Below are positions 47,247-56,423 of a DNA stretch of 64,000 bases, piece after piece. The translations under genes and the position numbers were made by a program. Origin of the DNA: Paraperlucidibaca baekdonensis (GTDB taxonomy: Bacteria; Pseudomonadota; Gammaproteobacteria; Pseudomonadales; Moraxellaceae); NCBI RefSeq assembly GCF_003387535.1, contig NZ_QUNR01000001.1, forward strand, positions 434,001 to 498,000, given 5' to 3'. Within the stretch, counting starts at the first letter, position 1. Each line of letters opens with the position of its first letter. The notes under the pieces were generated by a model. That model was given only the letters and a program-made list of their open reading frames with translations, was not told the DNA's origin and did no database searches.

Positions 47247-48659
47247 TCAGTACTTGTAGCTCTCGGGCTTGAAGGGACCTTCGACTGGCACACCAATGTA
47301 GTCAGCTTGTGCCTGTGTGAGCTTGGTCATGATGCCACCGAAACCAACCACCATGGCCGCAGCGACTTCTTCGTCGAGCTTCTTCGGCAACACTTCAACG
47401 CGGATTTTTGCGGCTTTTTGATCGGCCGGCAGGTCAGCGAATTTCTCACCGAACAAGAAAATTTGCGCCAATACTTGGTTAGCAAACGAGCCATCCATGA
47501 TGCGTGAGGGGTGACCGGTGGCATTGCCCAAATTCACTAAGCGGCCTTCCGACAGCAAGATCAAGTAGTTGGGATCTGTTGGGTTGGCTTCCGAGCCTGG
47601 TGCTGTGCGGTAGACCTTATGAACCTGTGGTTTAACTTCGTCCCAGACCCAGTTTTTGCGCATATAGGCGGTGTCGATTTCGGTATCGAAATGGCCGATA
47701 TTGCAGACCACGGCACCATTTTTCAGGGCACGCAACATGGCGGCATCGCAGACTTTGTCGTTGCCGGTGGTGGTCACAATGATATCCGTTTCACCCAACA
47801 GGCGGTGGTTGATGTCTTTGTCTTCGCCGGTCACAACGCCATTGTTGTAGGCCGAGACCAGCTCGAAACCATCCATGCAGGCTTGCATGGCGCAAATGGG
47901 ATCGACTTCAGTGACACGCACAATCATGCCTTCTTGGCGCAATGATGCGGCTGAGCCTTTGCCGACGTCGCCATAGCCCACGACCAAGGCGCGACGGCCC
48001 ATCATTAGCATGTCGGTGCCGCGCTTGATGGCATCATTGAGCGAGTGGCGGCAGCCGAACTTGTTGTCGTTCTTGGCTTTCGTCACTGAGTCATTGACGT
48101 TGATGGCCGGCACTTTTAATTCGCCTTTAGCGGCCATTTCAATCAAGCGCATCACGCCTGTGGTGGTCTCTTCGGTGATGCCGTGAATGCTGTCGAGCAT
48201 TTGCGGGTATTTCTGGTGAATCAGGCCGGTCACATCGCCGCCGTCATCGAGAATCATATTGGCGGCCCACGGCTTGCCATCAGACAACACGGTCTGCTCA
48301 ATGCACCACCAGAACTCTTCTTCGCTCTGACCTTTCCAAGCAAATACCGGGATGCCGGCGGCGGCAATGGCGGCAGCGGCGTGATCTTGTGTGGAGAAAA
48401 TATTGCACGATGACCAGCGCACTTCGGCACCTAAGGCGACCAGTGTTTCAATCAGCACGGCGGTCTGAATGGTCATGTGGATACAGCCGATGATTTTCGC
48501 ATCTTTTAATGGCTGGCTGGCGGCGTAAGTGGCGCGCAGACCCATCAGCGCGGGCATTTCGGCCTCGGCTAAGATGATTTCTTTGCGGCCATAAGCAGCT
48601 TGTGTGATGTCGCGGACTTTAAAATCAGTGAAGTTTTGCAGATTAACTTGAGCGTTCAT
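47247..48659 (-). CDS. ahcY: S-adenosylhomocysteinase
   Basis: 470 residues; hydrolyses SAH to adenosine and homocysteine, relieving methyltransferase inhibition. NAD+ binding in [19 protein letters not shown] (about 225-245), the substrate segments [12 protein letters not shown] and [28 protein letters not shown] are clear, ending PFKPESYKY. An AGGAG ribosome site precedes the ATG at 48659. Upstream lie an SAH riboswitch and a palindrome over the -35. Confidence 0.96.
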   Translation of the reverse strand: MNAQVNLQNFTDFKVRDITQAAYGRKEIILAEAEMPALMGLRATYAASQPLKDAKIIGCIHMTIQTAVLIETLVALGAEVRWSSCNIFSTQDHAAAAIAAAGIPVFAWKGQSEEEFWWCIEQTVLSDGKPWAANMILDDGGDVTGLIHQKYPQMLDSIHGITEETTTGVMRLIEMAAKGELKVPAINVNDSVTKAKNDNKFGCRHSLNDAIKRGTDMLMMGRRALVVGYGDVGKGSAASLRQEGMIVRVTEVDPICAMQACMDGFELVSAYNNGVVTGEDKDINHRLLGETDIIVTTTGNDKVCDAAMLRALKNGAVVCNIGHFDTEIDTAYMRKNWVWDEVKPQVHKVYRTAPGSEANPTDPNYLILLSEGRLVNLGNATGHPSRIMDGSFANQVLAQIFLFGEKFADLPADQKAAKIRVEVLPKKLDEEVAAAMVVGFGGIMTKLTQAQADYIGVPVEGPFKPESYKY

Positions 48660-48678
48660 CAGGAGACTCTCCGAGCGA

Positions 48679-48760
48679 ACGGGCGCCGTTGACTAGAAAT
48701 GCAATCGAGCCTGACAGGGTTTTGTTGCCAAAATGACCTGCTGCAGCGCCCCTCGATCGC
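48679..48760 (-). ncRNA. S-adenosylhomocysteine (SAH) riboswitch
   Basis: Upstream of ahcY on the minus strand the leader contains, in order, CGAGGGGCGCTGCAGC (near 48755), GTCAGGCTCG (near 48710), and AACGGCGCCCG (48690-48680), in the order and with the conserved cores of the SAH aptamer (GAGGNGCGYTGC; CAGGCTCG; AACGGCGC). The ahcY ribosome site follows 10-15 bases on, so binding SAH likely frees it or blocks a terminator. Classical in Pseudomonas and Betaproteobacteria. Confidence 0.88.
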
Positions 48761-48773
48761 CGGGTTGGCAGGC

Positions 48774-48802
48774 AGTATAGCCGCTGCTGAGCAAATATCC
48801 AA
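48774..48802 (-). promoter_or_regulatory. Predicted promoter of the ahcY operon
   Basis: On the minus strand TTGGAT (48802-48797), 17 bases, TATACT (48779-48774). Transcription would then start around 48767, just before the riboswitch aptamer at 48760, as required for a leader-encoded switch. The -35 lies inside a palindrome. Confidence 0.6.
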
Positions 48803-48814
48803 AATTTTTGATAT
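48795..48814. promoter_or_regulatory. Palindromic operator overlapping the ahcY -35
   Basis: A 20-base near-perfect palindrome. On the minus strand it reads ATATCAAAAATTTTGGATAT, mirrored at ATATC/GATAT with a single off-symmetry pair. It covers the -35 hexamer. A similar 20-base element with ATATCAA and TTGAT spacing lies ahead of the ArsR-methyltransferase gene, so the ArsR protein is the likely binder (inference). Confidence 0.55.
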
Positions 48815-48922
48815 AGCTTGTGTGGCATTTGCGTAGCGACTTTGTCTGAGATGACGAAGCGCGCTACGGCCATGGAGTTTGTGGTATTTTTGTATGCCCA
48901 TTTCTTGCAAGGATACCTCGCC

Positions 48923-49576
48923 ATGCGCGCACACTCCCTAGTCGCCGCCGCCTTTTCACTCGCTGCGCTATCAGTCAGTACCGTGGCGCAATCCGCCACC
49001 TTTGGCATTACCCCGCAAGTCGGTTTAGCCGGTGCCGGCGCCACCGTGCAATGGGGTTTTAACGAATACCTCGGTCTGTCGGCGGGTTATACCGGCATTG
49101 ATGAGCGCATTAGCGATGTGAAAACCGATGAAGCTACCTACGACGCCGACATCTCGATTAGCAACCCGCAGCTTTTTGTCAATTGGGCGCCATTCGGCGG
49201 GCATTTCCGTGTGTCATTTGGTGTGATTGCGCAAGACAGCTCGATCGATTTGGTGGGCCGTGATTTTAAGCAAACCCCGACCAACCCAAATGCAGGCGTG
49301 GTGAATAATGCGCGCATCAACGCGAGCTTTGCGCAGTCGATTGCGCCGGCGATTACCGTGGGATGGGAGACGCCCATGGATCAGGTCGGCTTTGGCTACC
49401 ACCTCAGCATTGGCGCGATGTACGCCGGCGACCCCGAGGTTAATGCCAATATCACTTGCAATGTCGTGGCTAGCTGTCTCGGCTTGCAGCGCGATGAAGA
49501 GCGCGACATTGAAGATGAGTTGTCAAAATACAAAGTGCTGCCAATTTTACAGGCCGGCGTCTTATATCGACTCTAA
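48923..49576 (+). CDS. Predicted outer-membrane beta-barrel protein
   Basis: 217 residues with a clear Sec signal (LVAAAFSLAALSVSTVAQSA), then alternating beta-strand patterns with aromatic residues (LGLSAGYTGI; QLFVNWAPF; FRVSFGVIA; LPILQAGVLYRL at the end) typical of a small OmpW/OmpX-like barrel. AAGGA precedes the ATG at 48923, and longer frames upstream are untranslated leader. No specific function. Two cysteines (near 180-188) could form a disulfide. Confidence 0.7.
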   Translation: MRAHSLVAAAFSLAALSVSTVAQSATFGITPQVGLAGAGATVQWGFNEYLGLSAGYTGIDERISDVKTDEATYDADISISNPQLFVNWAPFGGHFRVSFGVIAQDSSIDLVGRDFKQTPTNPNAGVVNNARINASFAQSIAPAITVGWETPMDQVGFGYHLSIGAMYAGDPEVNANITCNVVASCLGLQRDEERDIEDELSKYKVLPILQAGVLYRL

Positions 49577-49583
49577 TGCCACG

Positions 49584-49604
49584 GCGCCAGTCTCTGGCTG
49601 GCGC
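49584..49604 (+). terminator. Hairpin after the outer-membrane barrel gene
   Basis: A 7-bp stem GCGCCAG / CTGGCGC with a 7-base loop, 7 bases after the stop codon. No T-tract follows, so termination would need Rho or none occurs. Confidence 0.35.
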
Positions 49605-49658
49605 ATACGGACTGCAGTAACATAGCGCATCACAACAATAAAAATACCGAGATTGCTC

Positions 49659-51527
49659 ATGCGATTTTTAGTGCCCGCACTGACTTGCGCCAGCCTGTTA
49701 TTGGCAGCCTGTGGCGGCAATAGCAGTGGCTCATTTGCCAACACGTCAGCGGATGCTCGCCCGCCCAGCGTCACGCCGCCGGCAACCACCCCCGATGTAA
49801 CCCCTGATGTGAGCACGCCAACAGCCAATCGTGCCGCCAACTGTACTGCCTTCGCGCCCGATGCCTTCGTCACGCGCAACGAGCTCGCTAGCGGCCAACG
49901 CGTCGCCAATGCCGCATTGATGCTGCGTTTTTTGCATTACACCGATGACCACATCATCGATGATGAAGGCCAGACTGTGAATGGCCTGGGCGTCAGCGAC
50001 CCCATCAACCCCCTGTTTGAGTCGGCGCAGCGCTTGCAGGAAGAGTATTCCGACGAAGTCTTAAACAATATGATCGGCCGCAGCAACGACTGCTTAAAAG
50101 ACTTTCCGGCGTCATTTATGATCGTCACCGGCGACAGCGCCGACCTCACCACGCTCTCGGAAACGCGACGTTTTATCGACAATCTCGATGGCACATTTGA
50201 CCAACTCAGCGCCTTTGAGAAGTCCTGTGTGGCGAATTTCCCAGCTGGCACACCAGCATTTATTACTCAGCAAGCCTGCACGCGCTTTACGGGTCGTGGC
50301 GTGCCCGATAGCCAAAGCCCCGATCCTGATATTGCCGATCCGAGCTTTCAGTTCACGCTCACACGGACCCTGCGCCAGATTGTGAATCAGCTCGCCGCGC
50401 AGCTTGGCCGTGATGTGACGGGCGCCACCGATCCGACGCGGCAAACCCTCACGCAAGCGCCGGGTTTGCCGCAAGTTCTGCGCTGCAGCGAGGGCGACGA
50501 GGGCTGCGAAAATAGCGCATTAAAAACGCCGTGGTACGTGGCCTTTGGTAATCACGATGGCTATTTACGTGGCACTGTGCCCGTCGGTATCGGCATCAAC
50601 GAGGCCTCGTTTTTAACCACCGGCCGGCGCCATATTGTCCAGCCCAAAGAGTTCATTCAAGAGTTTTTCGAGACCTCCAGCTTGCCGGTGGGTCATGGCT
50701 TCAATATGGTTGATGCCGCGCGCCGCGACGACAACGACAAGCGCAATGATGGCTATTACGCCTTCACCAGCGGTAATTTCCGCATGATCGTCTTAAGCAC
50801 GGTTATTGATGGTACTGATCCGCGCCTGCCCACCGATCTCATCCGCAACCCTTTCGCACTCGCCGATGGCACGGTAGATCGCTCGCAATTTGAGTGGATG
50901 AAAGCCGAGCTCGACAAGGCTTACAAAGCCAAGCAGCTGGTGATGGTTTTCTCGCACCATCCGGACCTGGCGTTCGCGGAGTTCGGCATGTTTGCTGCGG
51001 CGGTGCCACTCGATCTTACTGCCGCCGAGCTCGATGCGGAGCTCGCCAGCTACCCCAATGTAGTGGCGTGGCTGGCGGGCCACACGCATATTCATCGGGT
51101 GCGACCCTTTGTCGTGACGGCCACTGAGGACGGCGCGCTAACCGGCAGCAATGGCGAAATCAACACGCCCGTGGTCTGCAAAAAGCCCGGTGTCGCCGCC
51201 GATGGTTTGCCGCATTGCCGTGGCTTTTGGCAAGTCGAGACCGCCTCGCTCATCGACTTCCCGCAAGAGCAACGCCTCATTGAAGTTTTCGACAACGGCA
51301 ATGGCACCGGCACCCTGCGCGGCCCCGTGCTCACTCACAGCTTCGAGCGCTCGCGCGTGCTCGCCGAGGCCGATGATCGCTGCCAGTTTTATCTGCTCGA
51401 CCCCAATAGCCTGCAAAAACTCTCCAGCGATGGCGGCCTCGATGCCGTCTGTAGCTTTGGCATGACCCGCCAAGGCACGGCTCTCGACCGCAATGTTGAG
51501 CTGATGTTCCGCTTGCCACGCTTCTGA
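49659..51527 (+). CDS. Lipoprotein metallophosphoesterase
   Basis: 622 residues. Signal peptide with LLLAACGG lipobox, then Ser/Asn/Thr/Pro linker. Calcineurin-like phosphoesterase motifs: HYTDDH (about 90, first ligand block), GNHD (near 300), SHHP (near 430) and GHTHIHR (near 475). Long inserts separate the first two blocks, including a Cys-rich loop. Probably a secreted phosphodiesterase or phosphatase anchored in the envelope; substrate unknown. The ATG at 49659 is preferred over a TTG 6 bases ahead. Confidence 0.8.
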   Translation: MRFLVPALTCASLLLAACGGNSSGSFANTSADARPPSVTPPATTPDVTPDVSTPTANRAANCTAFAPDAFVTRNELASGQRVANAALMLRFLHYTDDHIIDDEGQTVNGLGVSDPINPLFESAQRLQEEYSDEVLNNMIGRSNDCLKDFPASFMIVTGDSADLTTLSETRRFIDNLDGTFDQLSAFEKSCVANFPAGTPAFITQQACTRFTGRGVPDSQSPDPDIADPSFQFTLTRTLRQIVNQLAAQLGRDVTGATDPTRQTLTQAPGLPQVLRCSEGDEGCENSALKTPWYVAFGNHDGYLRGTVPVGIGINEASFLTTGRRHIVQPKEFIQEFFETSSLPVGHGFNMVDAARRDDNDKRNDGYYAFTSGNFRMIVLSTVIDGTDPRLPTDLIRNPFALADGTVDRSQFEWMKAELDKAYKAKQLVMVFSHHPDLAFAEFGMFAAAVPLDLTAAELDAELASYPNVVAWLAGHTHIHRVRPFVVTATEDGALTGSNGEINTPVVCKKPGVAADGLPHCRGFWQVETASLIDFPQEQRLIEVFDNGNGTGTLRGPVLTHSFERSRVLAEADDRCQFYLLDPNSLQKLSSDGGLDAVCSFGMTRQGTALDRNVELMFRLPRF

Positions 51528-51596
51528 CTTTAGTCGCAGGTCATCGGCCTCGATGGCCTGCTAAGCTCAAGGCATTGAAGTCACCGAGAGGCCGGT

Positions 51597-53504
51597 ATGG
51601 CACAGGTCGAGTCGCAAGCCACTGAGCATCATGGCGAAAGTCTGCGGCGCTTTATGCGCCAGCACCCACCCTTTGACCGCCTGCCCGAGGCCGAGCTGCA
51701 GTTTCTGCTGAGTCACGGGCAGTTGGTGTTTTACCCGGCCGGCACGGTATTGCTGAGCCCGAGTGGCGCGCCGGTTGAGCATTTTTTCATGGTCTATCAA
51801 GGCCGTGTGCAAGGCCTGCGGCGTGAGCAGGCGCAAGATCGTGTGCAGTTTGAGATTGGTCTCGGCGAATGTTTTCCGCTGGCGGCCTTGCTCGGTGAGC
51901 GCGCCACCCGCACCGAGCATGTCGCCGTGATCGATAGCTTTTGCCTGCGTTGGTCGCGTGAAGATTTTGCGCAACTGGTGCGCGAATCCGAGCAGTTTCG
52001 TGATTTCGCGCTCGGTGGTGTCAGTGGTTTGCTCGCCGAAGTTGGTCGGCACATGCAGCAGCGCGTGGCCGGTCAGCTGGGTAGCGATTTTTCCATGGCG
52101 CAGGCGATTAGCGGCTTATTGGCCCGCCCGCCGGTATTTACCTTTGCCGAAACGCCGTTGGCCTCGGTGGTGGCGCAAATGGAAACGGCGCACGTGAGCA
52201 GCATGGTGATCATCGACTCGGGTCGGAAGCCGTTGGGCATTTTCACCTTGCGCGATTTACGCCGACGGCTTGCGCAAGAAGGCTGGCAGCCCGACGCGCC
52301 CATTTCGGCATGGATGACCGCCAACCCCATCACTGTGGAGCACGACCTGCCGGTTTTTCAAGCGGCCTTGGTGATGGCCGAAAAAGGCATCACGCACATG
52401 GTCATTTGCCGCAATGGCCGTTTGCTCGGCGTGCTCGCTGAGCGCGATTTATTTGCCTTGCAGCGCTTAAATTTGGTCAGCCTCAGCCGCGATATTCGCT
52501 ATGCCACGCGCTTTGAGCAGCTCGCGGCAAGCCGTGCTGCCATGGCGAAATTGGTCGACCAGCTGCTGGCCCGCGGCGCGCAAGCAGATCAAATCACGCA
52601 GCTCATTGCGCGGCTCAATGATCAGATCGTGCAGCGCGTCATTAGCTTGGTAAACGATAGCCATGGCGCGCCCGATCGGCCGGTGACATGGCTGTGCTTT
52701 GGCAGCGAGGCGCGCGAAGAGCAGGCGCTGCATACCGACCAAGACAATGGCCTCTGGTTCGATGCTGAGCCGCAGGAGACCGAAGCGGTGCGAGAGCGGC
52801 TCATGGTCTGGGCCACCGAGATAAACAAACAGCTCGATAGCCTCGGCTTAGTCTGGTGCCCTGGTGGCATCATGGCCGGGCAAGCTAAGTGCTGCCTGAG
52901 TGCGGCCGAGTGGCGCGCGCGCTTCGCCAATATCATCCACACACCGACGCCGGAAAAAGTCTTGGAGGCGGTGATATTTTTCGATATGCGCGTGGTGCAG
53001 GGCGATAGCGCAGCGGTCGAATCATTGCGCCAAACGTTGCTCGAATGGACACAGCAGCGCGATATTTTCCGCCGTATTTTGACCGAGGATGCGCTGCGCC
53101 GGCGGCCACCCTTGGGGCAGATTCGTGACTTCCGCTTAAGCCGCGGCGGCGAACATCCGCATACCTTCGATATCAAAACAGAGGCCTTGGCGATCATCGT
53201 TGAGGCCGCGCGCGTGCTGGCATTGGCCCATGGCGTGTCAGCGGTGTCGACCACCGAGCGCCTGCGTCAATTGGTCTTGGTCGATGGCCTACGCGATGTC
53301 GATGCCGCTGCCTATGAAGAGGCCTTTCAGCATCTGCAATTGCTGCGTTTGCAGCTTCATCAAGAGCAGCAGCGCGCCGGCAAGCCGATGAGCAATCGCC
53401 TCGACCCCGATCATCTCAACCCGCTAGACCGGCGGATTTTGCGCGAATGTTTGCGCCAAGTGCAGCGCCTGCAGCGTGATATGGCGAGCCGCGTCGGCTT
53501 ATGA
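51597..53504 (+). CDS. cNMP/CBS/DUF294 nucleotidyltransferase-type regulatory protein
   Basis: 635 residues: cyclic-nucleotide-binding-like domain (about 15-135), two CBS domains (about 175-285), then DUF294 nucleotidyltransferase with GSEAREEQALHTDQDNGLWF (near 365) and a C-terminal DUF294_C helix domain. Possible signalling protein that responds to nucleotides, but no ligand is established. Overlaps the following exonuclease gene by 4 bases, a pairing common in marine gammaproteobacteria. Confidence 0.88.
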   Translation: MAQVESQATEHHGESLRRFMRQHPPFDRLPEAELQFLLSHGQLVFYPAGTVLLSPSGAPVEHFFMVYQGRVQGLRREQAQDRVQFEIGLGECFPLAALLGERATRTEHVAVIDSFCLRWSREDFAQLVRESEQFRDFALGGVSGLLAEVGRHMQQRVAGQLGSDFSMAQAISGLLARPPVFTFAETPLASVVAQMETAHVSSMVIIDSGRKPLGIFTLRDLRRRLAQEGWQPDAPISAWMTANPITVEHDLPVFQAALVMAEKGITHMVICRNGRLLGVLAERDLFALQRLNLVSLSRDIRYATRFEQLAASRAAMAKLVDQLLARGAQADQITQLIARLNDQIVQRVISLVNDSHGAPDRPVTWLCFGSEAREEQALHTDQDNGLWFDAEPQETEAVRERLMVWATEINKQLDSLGLVWCPGGIMAGQAKCCLSAAEWRARFANIIHTPTPEKVLEAVIFFDMRVVQGDSAAVESLRQTLLEWTQQRDIFRRILTEDALRRRPPLGQIRDFRLSRGGEHPHTFDIKTEALAIIVEAARVLALAHGVSAVSTTERLRQLVLVDGLRDVDAAAYEEAFQHLQLLRLQLHQEQQRAGKPMSNRLDPDHLNPLDRRILRECLRQVQRLQRDMASRVGL

Positions 53505-54187
53505 AGCTTTCGCAGTGGTGGCAGATCATTCGTCGCGATACGCCGGCGTGGTGGCCGCAGGCGGCGGCGCTCGACAACACGGCATTAGCGACTGATCGCT
53601 GGATTATTTTAGACACTGAGACCTCGGGCTTTTCCGCGCAGGAAAACAAATTGCTGTCGTTGGCGGCGGTGACCTATGAAGCCGGCGGCTTGAGTTTAGG
53701 CGGCCAATGGTATGCCACGCTGAACACCACCGACACGCAAGGCCTGGGCGATAGCGTGGTGGTGCATCGGCTCACCGCCAGTCAGCTCGCCGATGGCATG
53801 GATGTGCAGGAGGGCATCACCACGCTGGCGCAGTTTGTTGGCGCGGCGCCGGTGCTGGCCTATCACCATGGCCATGATCGCAACTTTATCAAGGCGGCCA
53901 TGTATCGCTCCGGCTTTCCCATGTTGCCGTGGCGCTGGTTGGAGGCGGCGGATATTTTTGCGTTGGCGTGGCCGGCCGCTGGCTTCACGCAGCCTAGCCT
54001 CGATGACTGGTTGGCTTGGCATGGCATTGCCGTGGAGGAGCGCCATCACGCCCTAGAAGATGCCTGGGTCACCGCGATGCTGTGGTTGAAGGCGGTGCCG
54101 GCGTTGGCGGCGCAGGGCATCCATACGCGCGCCGAGCTCGCTAAGGCATTGCGCGCGCGGCGGGCGCTGGCGCGGCATCGCGGCTGA
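53501..54187 (+). CDS. DnaQ-like 3'-5' exonuclease
   Basis: 228 residues with DEDDh motifs: ILDTETSGF (exo I), HHGHDRNF (exo II) and HHALEDAWVT (exo III). Probably a stand-alone epsilon-type nuclease. Translationally coupled to the DUF294 protein. A nucleic-acid or small-molecule substrate cannot be chosen from sequence. Confidence 0.88.
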   Translation: MKLSQWWQIIRRDTPAWWPQAAALDNTALATDRWIILDTETSGFSAQENKLLSLAAVTYEAGGLSLGGQWYATLNTTDTQGLGDSVVVHRLTASQLADGMDVQEGITTLAQFVGAAPVLAYHHGHDRNFIKAAMYRSGFPMLPWRWLEAADIFALAWPAAGFTQPSLDDWLAWHGIAVEERHHALEDAWVTAMLWLKAVPALAAQGIHTRAELAKALRARRALARHRG

Positions 54188-54194
54188 GGGGTAA

Positions 54195-54859
54195 CTATTC
54201 AGGCCGCGGCGTCCAGCGCAGCGTGCCCATGACATAGTCGGTGAGTGGAAAGGTCAGATTAAAATTCACCGCCGTCATGTCATCGCGATGATGATGTAGC
54301 CGATGCAGGTGCGCCATCGCCGCCAAGCCCGGCACACGCCGGTGTAGCCAATGGCCATCGGGCAAATGATCAGAGAAGTGGAAGGCTTCGTAGAGCACAT
54401 AGGTGCCGGTGATGCCAGCCATAGCCAAGCGGCATTGCTAGAACCCCAGGTATTGAGCAGCCACGCGCCCGGTGCGCCAATCAGCGCTACCACCACGATT
54501 ATCAGCCAGGCGGGAAACAGCACCACACGCCAGTCGCGCGGGTTTTGCCATTGCATATTGGCTTGCGTGAAAAAGCTGTGATGGTCGCCGGTGTGGCGCT
54601 GATAAAAGAGCTTGGCCCAGCGCTTTTTGCGATGGCCGAGTTGCACATGAATGGCGTATTCGCCGACATTGCCGAGCAACAAGGCCACGACCAGCACCAG
54701 CCACTCGAGCGCCTTCACGTCGTGCAGCTGAGCCACCGATACAGCGACCACACTGACCCCGGCAACGGCTATCCAGAGCGCGTGCAGGCGACCGGAGTAG
54801 CGCGGGTGAATGACGGCTCGGTAGCGCGCGCGAAAGGCTTCAACGGCGGTGGCATCCAT
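54195..54859 (-). pseudogene. Frameshifted sterol-desaturase/fatty-acid-hydroxylase-like gene
   Basis: Two overlapping minus-strand frames together encode one protein of about 220 residues. The N-terminal part (from MDATAVEAF at 54859) carries membrane helices and di-iron ligands (EYAIHVQLGH, HTGDHH). The C-terminal part resumes in another frame with YVLYEAFHFSDHLP and HLHRLHHH. The switch lies near 54425-54440, where a single base appears to be missing and an in-frame TAG blocks the second frame upstream. Either a real mutation or a sequencing error. If intact it would be a membrane di-iron hydroxylase, possibly for fatty acid or carotenoid oxidation. Confidence 0.75.
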
Positions 54860-54920
54860 AGTCAATCTCGTTTTTAAGCGTATGATGGGTATATCAAAAA
54901 GCCAGCCACGAGGGAATGCC

Positions 54921-55181
54921 ATGAACGCGAACGAAGGTCACCGCAAGCTTGCCGAGTGGCGTGCCAGCATGGATGCGCATGCGCTCGACCCGCAGCAGCG
55001 CCAAGCCATGGAAGAGTCCATGGACGCCATGGCGCTGCAGTTTCGCAGCAATCAGCCGCCGAGCGCGGAGGCGTTTGAGAGTGAACTGCGCCGCTTGGAG
55101 ATGATGTGGGCCGCCGACCATCCGTTGTTGGCGACCATCATCACAGAAACCCTGCGGCGCTTATCGGCGATGGGTATCTAG
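54921..55181 (+). CDS. Small DUF4404-like protein
   Basis: 86 residues, hydrophilic and helical. MNANEGHRKLAEWRA at the start with GAGGGA ribosome site; the end (ADHPLLATIITETLRRLSAMGI, about residue 65-86) resembles DUF4404 proteins, of unknown function. Divergent from the frameshifted hydroxylase and convergent with metK. Family call is tentative. Confidence 0.6.
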   Translation: MNANEGHRKLAEWRASMDAHALDPQQRQAMEESMDAMALQFRSNQPPSAEAFESELRRLEMMWAADHPLLATIITETLRRLSAMGI

Positions 55182-55187
55182 CCGTTT

Positions 55188-56414
55188 TTACAGGCCGGCT
55201 TCCGCGCGAAGCGCGTCGGCTTTGTCGGTACGCTCCCAGGTAAAGGCCGTTGCCGTGTGCTGTTTGGCGACCTTACGGTTATTTTCCCAGACTGTGTGGT
55301 CGTAGGTCAGCTCGTAGGGGTCGCGGCCAAAATGACCATAAGCAGCTGTTGGACCATAGATGGGATGCAGCAAGTCGAGCTGGCGGGTCAAGCCGAAGGG
55401 GCGCAGATCGAAATGCGCACGCACGAGCTCAACGATCTTGGCATCGCTGACCTTGCCGGTTCCGAAAGTGTTAATCGACACCGAGGTCGGCTCCGCCACA
55501 CCAATGGCATAGGAGACTTGAATCTCACAGCGATCCGCGAGGCCGGCAGCGACAATATTTTTCGCCACATAGCGACCAGCATAGGCGGCCGAGCGGTCAA
55601 CTTTCGATGGGTCTTTGCCAGAGAAAGCACCGCCGCCATGACGCGCCATGCCGCCATAGGTATCCACGATGATTTTACGGCCGGTGAGTCCGCAATCGCC
55701 CATGGGGCCACCAATCTCAAAGCGGCCGGTGGGGTTGATATAGAACTTGGTGTCTTTGTTGAGCCATTCAGCCGGCAACACTTTTTTGATCACCAGCTCC
55801 ATCACGCCTTCGCGCAAATCGGCGTCGCTGACACTGGTGCTGTGCTGCGTGGAAAGCACCACGGCATCGACTGCCACAGGTTTGCCATCGGCGTAACGGA
55901 AGGTCACCTGCGATTTAGCATCGGGGCGTAACCACGCCAGCTCGCCAGATTTACGCGCTTCGGCCTGACGCTCGACCAAACGGTGAGCGTATAAAATAGG
56001 GGCCGGCATTAATGCATCGGTTTCGTTGCTGGCGTAGCCAAACATCAGACCTTGGTCACCAGCGCCTTGGTCTTCGGGCTTGCTGCGATCAACGCCCTGA
56101 GCAATGTCGGGTGACTGGGCGCCCACCATATTCATGACCGCGCAGGTGTGGCCGTCGAAGTACACATCGGAGCTGTCGTAGCCGATCTCAACGATTTTAT
56201 CGCGGATGATTTTTTCGTAATCGATGATGGCGGTAGTGGTGATTTCACCAGCAATGACGGCCACGCCAGTTTTCACCAAGGTCTCGCAGGCCACACGCGC
56301 TTGCGGGTCTTGCGCCAAAATGGCATCGAGAAGGGCGTCAGAAACTTGGTCGGCTAGCTTGTCGGGATGACCTTCAGAAACCGATTCAGAAGTGAAAATG
56401 CTGTATTCGCTCAT
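55188..56414 (-). CDS. metK: S-adenosylmethionine synthetase
   Basis: 408 residues; forms SAM from methionine and ATP. Signature motifs [29 protein letters not shown] and [19 protein letters not shown] are complete. It follows an ArsR-methyltransferase gene by 9 bases, as in Pseudomonas, so regulation at the upstream palindrome is likely shared. Confidence 0.97.
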   Translation of the reverse strand: MSEYSIFTSESVSEGHPDKLADQVSDALLDAILAQDPQARVACETLVKTGVAVIAGEITTTAIIDYEKIIRDKIVEIGYDSSDVYFDGHTCAVMNMVGAQSPDIAQGVDRSKPEDQGAGDQGLMFGYASNETDALMPAPILYAHRLVERQAEARKSGELAWLRPDAKSQVTFRYADGKPVAVDAVVLSTQHSTSVSDADLREGVMELVIKKVLPAEWLNKDTKFYINPTGRFEIGGPMGDCGLTGRKIIVDTYGGMARHGGGAFSGKDPSKVDRSAAYAGRYVAKNIVAAGLADRCEIQVSYAIGVAEPTSVSINTFGTGKVSDAKIVELVRAHFDLRPFGLTRQLDLLHPIYGPTAAYGHFGRDPYELTYDHTVWENNRKVAKQHTATAFTWERTDKADALRAEAGL

Positions 56415-56423
56415 AACAGTGTC

